12,030 nucleotides of DNA, from positions 1 through 12,030 of the forward strand of contig JACCRA010000655.1 in NCBI GenBank assembly GCA_013813825.1, written 5' to 3'. This document shows, piece by piece, positions 5,865 through 12,030 of the stretch; position 1 is the stretch's first letter, and the number at the start of each line of letters is the position of its first letter. The notes beneath the pieces are model-generated. The model worked only from the letters and a program-made list of their open reading frames with translations. It did no database searches and was not told where the DNA came from. A program made the translations under genes and the position numbers. Source of the stretch: Pyrinomonadaceae bacterium. GTDB lineage: Bacteria; Acidobacteriota; Blastocatellia; Pyrinomonadales; Pyrinomonadaceae.

Positions 5865-7898
5865 TTACGGTTTCGGATGGTCGCCTTTTTTGTTTGGTGG
5901 GGGCGCGGCTCGTGGGAGGTCGCCATCGTTCAGCTTGGGGGGCGCGTCGGAATTTTGTAGTTTGGGTTTGGCGCGGCGTTGGAGAGCGGGTGGTAGTTTC
6001 GGGCGCGGGAGGTTGATGGTGTTGACGGCATCGGTGCGGCGAAGAATCGCGCCGCCGCGCCCGGCGACCCACGCGGCCGAGCCGCCGCGATAAGCGACCG
6101 CGTAGAGCGGCACGCTGGTCGCGCTTGAAAGCACGTCCCATCGCTCGCCGCCGTTTCGTGTTTGCAGCACGCGTCCTTGATCGCCGACGGCGAGCGCATC
6201 GTTCGGCCCCGCCAGCGCGACCGCGTAGAGGTTCAGCGTGACGCCGCTCTCCTGATCCTTCCACGTCCGGCCGCCATCGTCAGTCCGCAGTGTCAATCCT
6301 TTCTCGCCGACGATGAAACCGCGGCGGGCATCGGCGAACGTCACATCGTAGAGCCATTCCTTGCCGCTCGAATTACTGAACGACCAACTCTCGCCGCCAT
6401 CTGCGGTGCGTAAAATTAGTCCCTGCGAGCCGACGGCGACGGCGTGCCGTTCGTCCGCGTAGGCCACGCTTTCGAGCCAGCCGATAGTGTTCGTGCGGCG
6501 CAGTTTCCAAGTCTGTCCCGCGTCGTCGCTCGCCAACACGGCCCCACCCGCGCCGACCGCGAGGCCGCGCCGCTCGTCGATAAAATGCACGCCGAAGAGA
6601 TCAGTCTTCGCATCCGACTCGGCCTTCCCCCACGTTAAGCCGCCGTCAGTTGATCTTAAGATCGTGGCGCGCTCGCCGACCGCCCAACCGTTTTTCTCGT
6701 CGATGAAAAAGATGCTATTGAGACGCGCTTCCGTGCCGGAAAGGCGGATCGTCCAACGCTTACCGCCTGAAGCAGTGGATAGAATTTTCCCACGTGCGCC
6801 GACCGCCCAGCCGCGCGCGGCGTCGAGAAAAAAGATGTCGGCCAGATCGTCGCGCCCGCCTTCGGTCAGCCGCCGCCATTCAAAGCCGCCATCGTCGGTG
6901 CGGAGAATCAATCCGTCGCGCCCGGCTGCCCAGCCGGTGTTCTCATCGGCGAAATGGACGGCGGCGAGCCGGGGCCGGGTCTTGACGCTGATCGGTAGCC
7001 ACGTCTGGCCGCCATCGGCGGTCGTCAACACCGCGCCGTCATCGCCCGTCGCCCATCCGTGCTGCTCGTCCATGAAATAGACCGACAGCAGATCAACTGG
7101 CTGGTAAATTTCGACTCGCGACCACGTCTGGCCGCCGTCCGTCGTCCGCCAGATGTTCCCGCCGTAACCGACCGCGATGGCCTGCTTGGTCCCCTTGATG
7201 AAGGCCACGCCGGTCAGTGGCAGATTATCCCCCGGCGACGACTCGGCGGCTGCGGCCGCCAGCGTCGCCGTTTGGTTCTGCCACGTCTGCCCGCCGTCGG
7301 CGGTGATTAGCAGCGTGCCGCGCTCGCCCACCGCGATGCCCGTTTGCGGGTCGGCGAACGCGACGGAAAGAAGGTGCGCGTTGACGTCCGACTGCTGCGC
7401 GCGCCACGTCAACCCGCCGTCGCCAGTGGCGATGACACGCCCGTAAGTGCCGACCGCCCACCCGTGCTGTAACTCCTCGCCCGCGAACGTGACGTGGTAG
7501 AGATGATCCTTCACGCCCGTCGGCCTGAGCAGCCACCGCCCGCCGCCGTTCTCCGTCGTCAACACCGCGCCCCGCGCCCCGACCGCGACGGCCGATTTCG
7601 CATCTTTCACAAACAGCCCGTAGAGCGTCGCCACCGCCGGCGATGCTTGGTTCTCCCACTCGAACCCGCCGTCGTCCGACCGCAACAGCGCCCCGCTCGA
7701 TCCGACCGCCCACCCGTGCCGCTTATCCGCCGCGAACCGCACCGCATGAATCGCATTCCCCTGCGGCAAAGGGTTCTGCCACAACCACCCGCGCCCCTGC
7801 GCCCGCACAACGCCGGGCAGACCCATAGCACCGCAGCACGCCAGCCAGAAGGCGGCGAGAGCGAGCCGGCGCACGATGGTCGAAACAGGTAATAGCAT
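5865..7898 (-). CDS. Secreted Ycf48/HCF136-like BNR-repeat beta-propeller protein
   Basis: The 677-residue product opens with a Sec signal peptide: basic VRR, a hydrophobic stretch and a probable cleavage after VRA, before QGRGW. I count 14 tandem repeats of roughly 43 residues, each built on AVGxxGxILRTxDGGxTW; the last is degenerate and ends in RRTDAV. Fourteen repeats suit two seven-bladed propellers. The final 50 or so residues are rich in Pro, Lys and Asp and look disordered. In phototrophs Ycf48/HCF136 helps photosystem II assembly. In heterotrophs such proteins are extracytoplasmic with unknown roles, often protein binding; no photosynthesis gene is present here. ATG 7898 is preferred to TTG 7901. 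No clear ribosome-binding site is seen. The start lies 33 nt after the toxin remnant on the same strand. Confidence 0.9.
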   Translation of the reverse strand: MLLPVSTIVRRLALAAFWLACCGAMGLPGVVRAQGRGWLWQNPLPQGNAIHAVRFAADKRHGWAVGSSGALLRSDDGGFEWENQASPAVATLYGLFVKDAKSAVAVGARGAVLTTENGGGRWLLRPTGVKDHLYHVTFAGEELQHGWAVGTYGRVIATGDGGLTWRAQQSDVNAHLLSVAFADPQTGIAVGERGTLLITADGGQTWQNQTATLAAAAAESSPGDNLPLTGVAFIKGTKQAIAVGYGGNIWRTTDGGQTWSRVEIYQPVDLLSVYFMDEQHGWATGDDGAVLTTADGGQTWLPISVKTRPRLAAVHFADENTGWAAGRDGLILRTDDGGFEWRRLTEGGRDDLADIFFLDAARGWAVGARGKILSTASGGKRWTIRLSGTEARLNSIFFIDEKNGWAVGERATILRSTDGGLTWGKAESDAKTDLFGVHFIDERRGLAVGAGGAVLASDDAGQTWKLRRTNTIGWLESVAYADERHAVAVGSQGLILRTADGGESWSFSNSSGKEWLYDVTFADARRGFIVGEKGLTLRTDDGGRTWKDQESGVTLNLYAVALAGPNDALAVGDQGRVLQTRNGGERWDVLSSATSVPLYAVAYRGGSAAWVAGRGGAILRRTDAVNTINLPRPKLPPALQRRAKPKLQNSDAPPKLNDGDLPRAAPPPNKKGDHPKP

Positions 7899-7931
7899 CA
7901 ATTCGTGAATGCGCGAGTTAGCGCACTCTCT

Positions 7932-8081
7932 TCAGTACTTGTTGGGATCGTCAGTCGAAAGTTTTTCCGCCGCGCCAGCAGTTATTAACTCGGCGTCGGC
8001 GGCAACTAGCGTGAGGGGAGAGAGCCTCAGCGGCGGGCGCTGTTTGACGAGGGCACTGCTGTCAAGAAAATATGCCGCCAC
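7932..8081 (-). pseudogene. vapC: PIN-domain (VapC-type) toxin remnant with internal deletion
   Basis: Starting at GTG 8081, 3 nt after the antitoxin stop, the frame encodes 49 residues. It opens with AAYFLDSSALVK, the first strand of PIN toxins with catalytic Asp7. It then jumps through QRPPLRLS to SPLTLVAADAELITAGAAEKL and ends DPNKY, which resembles the C-terminal end of a PIN domain. Intact PIN toxins are about 130-145 residues, so some 85-95 residues are missing and the frame is kept. The central acidic residues needed for the metal-dependent RNase site are in the lost part, so the product should be inactive. The family call comes from motif recognition; the alternative is a fortuitous short frame, which the matching ends and the operon position make unlikely. 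Confidence 0.72.
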
Positions 8082-8084
8082 CTG

Positions 8085-8351
8085 CTACCAGCGCTCCTCA
8101 ATGATCATTTCGGAGAGGGGCTGTCCTGTGACCATATTCGGCTCCCACTCTTCGTCATCTCCATCTTCCCCGTTGGAACGATTAACCGGAGCAATGATGC
8201 CCTTCGCGGCCAAATAAGCCTCGAACTCGTCTTCGGTCATCGCCGGGCCGGACTTTGCGAGCAGGGAATCGAGCAGTGCCCGAAGTTGCTGTAACTCGAC
8301 AGGAGACAGCGTCCTTGCTTCCTCAATTGCTTTTTCCAAAGTGGCGCTCAT
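8085..8351 (-). CDS. Antitoxin-like protein of a PIN-type toxin-antitoxin pair
   Basis: The 88-residue product has an N-terminal helical part (SATLEKAIEEARTLSPVELQQLRALLDSLL), a short linker, an acidic stretch (NGEDGDDEEWEP) and a C-terminal GQPLSEMIIEERW. This layout is typical of small antitoxins encoded just before PIN toxins, where the C-terminal part wraps the toxin. ATG 8351 is chosen because AAAGGTGG lies 5 nt upstream; a TTG at 8384 would only add a non-typical extension. The stop is followed after 3 nt by the GTG of the toxin remnant. With the toxin gutted, this antitoxin may survive as an orphan regulator or because it neutralises a related toxin elsewhere; both are inferences. Confidence 0.72.
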   Translation of the reverse strand: MSATLEKAIEEARTLSPVELQQLRALLDSLLAKSGPAMTEDEFEAYLAAKGIIAPVNRSNGEDGDDEEWEPNMVTGQPLSEMIIEERW

Positions 8352-8461
8352 CGCTGCCACCTTTCTTTTTGAAGACACAAGCAAAACTCAGCAATCGCTT
8401 CGCCCAAGTGTCCAAACTTTACGACTTATGATGGTAACAGTCCGGGGAATAATAATCAGGG

Positions 8462-9031
8462 TTAACTCGCGCTCCCGACCGTCTCCGCCGCTTCGCGCAG
8501 CACCGCTTCGTCGGCGTGGCCGAGGGTGGCGATGCGGCGGGCAGCTTTATCTACTGCTTCCTGCGCGTGGTGGCCGGCGTGGCCTTTGAGCCAGCGCCAT
8601 TCGATGCGGTGGGCGCTGGCCGCTTTGTCCAGCCGCGCCCACCATTCGTGATTCGACTTGCGGCGGAAACGCCCGCACATCGTCTCGACGACGTAGCGCG
8701 AATCCGTGTGGACGACGACGCGGCACGGCTCGCGCAAAGTTTCCAGACCCAGCGCGGCGGCGGCGATCTCGGCCTGCTGATTCGTCGCCGTGCCCAAGTA
8801 CAGCCCGACCGCGCGCCACAAATCGCGGTAGTTCAACAACGCGACCGCCGCCGCCCGCGTCTCCGCCTGCCCGTTGCCCAGACTCGACCCGTCGCTGTAG
8901 ATGACGATCTCTTTTAAGGAATGAGGGATAAGGGATAAGGGATGAATCAGAGAAGCTTCATCCTCATTCGTACTTTGTTCCACGCGGATCGCCGTTCTGC
9001 TCCGCTGGCGCTCGCGCTTTTCTTCATCCAT
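8462..9031 (-). CDS. rnhA: Ribonuclease HI with N-terminal extension
   Basis: RNase HI cleaves the RNA strand of RNA-DNA hybrids. The 189-residue product carries the full catalytic set: Asp47 in YSDGSSLGNG, Glu88 in NQQAEIAA, Asp110 in HTDSRYV, His151 in KGHAGHH and Asp161 in AVDKAA. The Glu-Asp (22) and His-Asp (10) spacings are those of E. coli RNase HI. The core starts near Lys40; the preceding 39 residues are unusual and include IHPLSLIPHSL, encoded by a heptamer repeat array. ATG 9031 shares its A with the TGA of sbcC (TGATG), implying coupled translation; a GTG at 9034 is directly adjacent. No in-frame ATG lies nearer the core. The extension could be a repeat insertion captured by translation. 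Confidence 0.92.
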   Translation of the reverse strand: MDEEKRERQRSRTAIRVEQSTNEDEASLIHPLSLIPHSLKEIVIYSDGSSLGNGQAETRAAAVALLNYRDLWRAVGLYLGTATNQQAEIAAAALGLETLREPCRVVVHTDSRYVVETMCGRFRRKSNHEWWARLDKAASAHRIEWRWLKGHAGHHAQEAVDKAARRIATLGHADEAVLREAAETVGSAS

Positions 9032-9083
9032 CACCCTTCAGCCCTCGTCCCTTCCTGTTCATCCCTCATCCCTCCGCCCTCAT
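8921..9083. repeat. Inverted pair of heptamer-repeat arrays at the sbcC/rnhA junction
   Basis: Bases 8921-8947 read ATGAGGG followed by two ATAAGGG units and ATGAAT. Bases 9057-9083 are the reverse complement of the same pattern, with 22 of 27 positions matching. The heptamer phase of the right array continues in degenerate form down to about 9034. The arms enclose 109 nt. The right array encodes the SbcC tail (MRDEQEGTRAEG) and the left array encodes part of the RNase HI extension. Confidence 0.7.
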
Positions 9084-12030
9084 CCTTTTCTATTGTGATG
9101 ACGTGATCGACCGTCTCCTCGAAAGTGTCGTCGTGGGAGATGACGAAGAGTTGATCGAAGTGGCGGACTTGGCCGATCTGCTGCGCGAGGCGATCGCGGC
9201 GCTCGGCGTCCATGTTGACCGTCGGCTCGTCGAAGAAGGCGACGCGGATGTCCGAGAGTTGTTTGAGCAGAGCGAGCCGCACTGAGAGCGCCGCGACTAT
9301 CTGCTCGCCGCCAGAGAGGCTGACGAACGGGCGTTCATAGCCGCCTTCTTCGAGCAGAATCTCGTATTCTTTCGACCAGCGCAATGCGCGGCCCGCCTCG
9401 CCTGTAATCTCGCGGAACAGTTGGTTGGCTTCAATCGAGATATTGTACAGGTAGCTCTCGGTGACGAGCGGGCCGGCCTTTTTGAGTGTGTCGCGCACAA
9501 AGTCGGTGGTTTCGGTCAGCGTTCTGAGATGTTCTTCCTTGAGCTTTTCTTCGCGCCACGCGGCGCGCACTTCATCGAGCCGTTGGATGTCGGCGGCGAG
9601 TTTTTCGACGCTCGCGCGCGCGGTTTCAAGCTGTGCCGCCGTCTTGGCCGCGTCCTGCTGCAACAGCGCCAGTTGGCCGCGCTCAAGTTGATGACGCTCG
9701 CGGTCGTAACTGGCGACGGCGCGGTCGTAACTGACGCGCGCTTCTTCGGCGGCGTCGGCGGCGCGCGTCGCCGTCTCAGTTGCCGCTTGCGCTTCCGCCT
9801 CGCGCGCGGGCAGGGTCTCGGCGAGGGCGGCACTCGCCAAGTGGTCTTGATGCGCCGCCGCCGTGCGCTCTCGCTCGGCCGTCGCCGTGTTCCACTGCGC
9901 GTCCAATTCGCGGAAGCGTTCAAGCTCCGCTTCGCGAGCCAGTCGCTCTTGTTGGCGCCCGGCGAGCGCGGCGCGGGCCGCCGCGACTTCAGGCTTGAGG
10001 GAATCAGAGCGCGCGGCCTCGCCTTGCAGCGCGGCGGCGCGCCCGCGCGGATCGTTCAAGTCGCGCAGGCGATGTTCCGCGTCACGGGTCGCTTCGCTGA
10101 GCGATTCGACGGCTCCCGCGACCGCCGCCAACTCGTCGCGCTCTTCGCGCTTGCGCTTGCCCTCTTCCTCGATCTCTTTGAGACGCGCGCGCAGGGGACC
10201 AATCTCGGCATAACGCTTGGCCGCTTCGCGCGCGCTCAGAAGCGAGCCGTCGATGCCGAGTTTTTGCGCTTGCAACTGATCCAGCAATGCCTTGTCGGCA
10301 CCGGAGAGTTTGGCGAGTTCCGCTTGGACGGCGACAAGCCGCTCTTCGTGTTGGGCAAGAAGTTGTCCCTCGGCTTCGATTCGCGTTTGCTCGCGTGCCA
10401 GTTGCGCGGCGGCGTTCACGGCGTCGCGGGCGCGGCGGACGGCTTCGGTGATCCGCCGGCTTTCAGTTTCCAACGTCGCCAACTGCGCGCGGCCGGCGGT
10501 GGCATGCTCCGTAAAATAATTGTCGAGCGTCTGCTTTTCGCCGAAGCTCGTGCAGCGTTCGCCCATGATCGGGCAGAGGCCGTTCTTGGCTTGCGCGCGG
10601 ATGCGCTCGTCGTGCTCGACGGCGGCGCGCAGGCGTGCGGCCTGCGCGGACAGTTCGCGCTCGCGCGCTTCCAACTCGGGAGCTTGCTCGGCTCCGGCGG
10701 CGTCCTTGCTGAACTGTTTGATCTCGCGTTCGAGTGCCGTCACGCTGCGGCGGACGCGCTCGACTTCGCGTGCCTGTGCTTCGCGCTGCTTTTCCAGATG
10801 TCGTCGCGAAGTGAAATCCTTCTCGGCTTGACTGAGGCGAGTTTCGTTTTCAAGTTTTTCGCTCTCCAACCCGGCGACTTCCTGCTCCGCGTTTTGCGCT
10901 TTGTCAGCCGCGCGCACGCGCTCCTTAGTTTGAGTGTGTAGCGCGCGCAACTCTTCCAGTTCGCGGTCAATCCGCTGCAAGCGCGCTTGCGCCGCACGCG
11001 CCTGCGCCAGCAGATCGCGGAGCCGCTCGCGCTCTTTTTCCAGTTCCTGCTGTTGACCGATCTCCTGCTCTAATTCGACGAGTGATTGACGCGCCCGCTC
11101 CGCCCGTTCCAGCGCGTCCGTCAGGCGTTGCAGTTCGTGCCCGGCCATGTCGGCCAGCCGCGCCGCGCGGTTCGCTTCGTCGCGCGCTTTTTCGCGCTCG
11201 GCGCGCTCTGTCTCCAACGCCCGCAACTGCTTTTGCGCCGCGAGGTGCGCCGCGAAGTCGGCGGCTGTCGCTTGCTGCCGCTCGCGTGCGCGCACGGCGA
11301 CGGCGAGCGCGTTTTGCAGATCGGAGAGGCGTTGCGCGGCGGCCGTGCGCTCGACCGCGAGGCGCTGTGCGGCGGCCTGTGCTTCGTTCGCCAGCCGCTC
11401 GGCCGCGTCCATCTCTCGTGTGACGCGCTCGCGCTCCGTCGCCTCGTGCCGTAACTGCGCGAGCGTCCCCGTCAATTCCGAAACTCGGTTGGCGGCGGCC
11501 TCATGTTCTGAAGTCAGTTCGTCGTAGCGCGCGAGTTGCCCTTCGGCGTTGGCGATCCGCTTGTGCGCTTCAAGCGCGCGCTCGTTGATTAGCCGAATCG
11601 TGTCGCGCAGGCGCTCCGCGCCTTTGATGTATTCCTCAACCTTGAGGAGCGGATCGAAAGCGGCCTTGCGCTGCTCCTTAGTCTTCAAGAAGTCGGAGGT
11701 CAGAGTGCCCTGCGGGACGCCGACGGCCGACTTGAACAAAGCGGCCATGTCTGTCCCCGGCTCGATGCTGAGGTGCTGCCGGAGGAAGGCCGACACATCC
11801 GCCTTCTTTTCGTGGAGCTTCGCATTGAGCGCCGGATCATAGACGTAATAACCATTGCCGGTGTCGCGGTAGATGGTGTACTGCCGCTGGTCCAGATCGC
11901 TCAGGAACGAGACGCGCACCCAACCCTTCTTCGCGCCGCGCCGCAGAAAGTCGTTCTTGCTGTAATCGAGCGCATCGAAGAGCGCCCACGCGATGGCTTC
12001 GAGAATGGTCGTCTTGCCCGCGCCGTTGCG
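9031..12030 (-). CDS. sbcC: SbcC/Rad50-type exonuclease subunit ATPase (5' end off window)
   Basis: The visible 999 residues begin at the right edge inside Walker A (NGAGKTT), so only about the first 35 residues are missing; total length would fit the family. SbcC is the SMC-like ATPase partner of the SbcD nuclease, which processes DNA hairpins and double-strand ends. A globular N-lobe leads into a long coiled coil rich in Glu, Arg, Ala and Gln. The apex near 10552-10575 has CPIMGERC, and a second coil returns. The C-lobe shows the ABC signature LSGGEQ (9301-9318), Walker B with FFDEPTVNMD (about 9220-9235) and the ISHDD switch histidine. The apical cysteines are Cx6C, not the usual CxxC hook. 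ATG 11919 is an internal Met-like start, because the frame is open to the edge. The C-terminal tail is repeat-encoded. sbcD is not visible and may lie upstream. Confidence 0.93.
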   Translation of the reverse strand, partial: RNGAGKTTILEAIAWALFDALDYSKNDFLRRGAKKGWVRVSFLSDLDQRQYTIYRDTGNGYYVYDPALNAKLHEKKADVSAFLRQHLSIEPGTDMAALFKSAVGVPQGTLTSDFLKTKEQRKAAFDPLLKVEEYIKGAERLRDTIRLINERALEAHKRIANAEGQLARYDELTSEHEAAANRVSELTGTLAQLRHEATERERVTREMDAAERLANEAQAAAQRLAVERTAAAQRLSDLQNALAVAVRARERQQATAADFAAHLAAQKQLRALETERAEREKARDEANRAARLADMAGHELQRLTDALERAERARQSLVELEQEIGQQQELEKERERLRDLLAQARAAQARLQRIDRELEELRALHTQTKERVRAADKAQNAEQEVAGLESEKLENETRLSQAEKDFTSRRHLEKQREAQAREVERVRRSVTALEREIKQFSKDAAGAEQAPELEARERELSAQAARLRAAVEHDERIRAQAKNGLCPIMGERCTSFGEKQTLDNYFTEHATAGRAQLATLETESRRITEAVRRARDAVNAAAQLAREQTRIEAEGQLLAQHEERLVAVQAELAKLSGADKALLDQLQAQKLGIDGSLLSAREAAKRYAEIGPLRARLKEIEEEGKRKREERDELAAVAGAVESLSEATRDAEHRLRDLNDPRGRAAALQGEAARSDSLKPEVAAARAALAGRQQERLAREAELERFRELDAQWNTATAERERTAAAHQDHLASAALAETLPAREAEAQAATETATRAADAAEEARVSYDRAVASYDRERHQLERGQLALLQQDAAKTAAQLETARASVEKLAADIQRLDEVRAAWREEKLKEEHLRTLTETTDFVRDTLKKAGPLVTESYLYNISIEANQLFREITGEAGRALRWSKEYEILLEEGGYERPFVSLSGGEQIVAALSVRLALLKQLSDIRVAFFDEPTVNMDAERRDRLAQQIGQVRHFDQLFVISHDDTFEETVDHVITIEKDEGGGMRDEQEGTRAEG

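Noticed and set aside
9421..10941. 506-codon plus-strand open frame
   Set aside because: It is the antisense shadow of the SbcC coiled coil, a GC-rich region with few stops in reverse frames. The minus-strand product has all ABC-ATPase motifs.

Overview
The window looks like a chromosomal segment from a GC-rich, free-living bacterium. A large PAS-rich hybrid histidine kinase, a secreted Ycf48/BNR-type repeat protein, SbcC with an atypical zinc hook and a decaying PIN-type toxin-antitoxin pair would suit Acidobacteriota or a similar soil phylum. That placement is an inference of low certainty, because no rRNA or other marker gene is present.

Layout. Positions 1-2236 (minus) hold most of a hybrid sensor kinase: three PAS domains, HisKA, HATPase and a receiver domain that runs off the left edge. 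Positions 2237-2658 are a divergent intergenic region packed with inverted repeats that cannot be terminators for either neighbour. Positions 2659-4712 (plus) are a two-gene operon: an HExxH zinc metallopeptidase-like protein overlaps by 4 nt with a D-Ala-D-Ala-ligase-like ATP-grasp enzyme. Positions 4713-5535 are AT-richer and without a convincing gene; they hold a UUCG-capped hairpin followed by a terminator-like hairpin. Positions 5536-5757 (plus) encode a 73-residue TM2-like membrane protein. A 17-bp hairpin separates it from the convergent 5865-7898 (minus) gene for a secreted protein with 14 Ycf48-like repeats.

The rest is on the minus strand. An antitoxin-like gene (8085-8351) is followed 3 nt later by a gutted PIN toxin remnant (7932-8081), which keeps only the first and last parts of the domain. 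RNase HI (8462-9031) begins in the stop codon of sbcC (9031-12030), whose 5' end lies off the right edge.

Genes that probably work together are the metallopeptidase and ATP-grasp pair (inferred peptide or amino-acid ligation and processing), SbcC and RNase HI (nucleic-acid maintenance, coupled translation), and the former toxin-antitoxin pair. The best candidates for something undescribed are the metallopeptidase/ATP-grasp operon, the inverted heptamer-repeat arrays translated into SbcC and RNase HI, the toxin with an in-frame internal deletion, and the hairpin cluster at 2326-2565.
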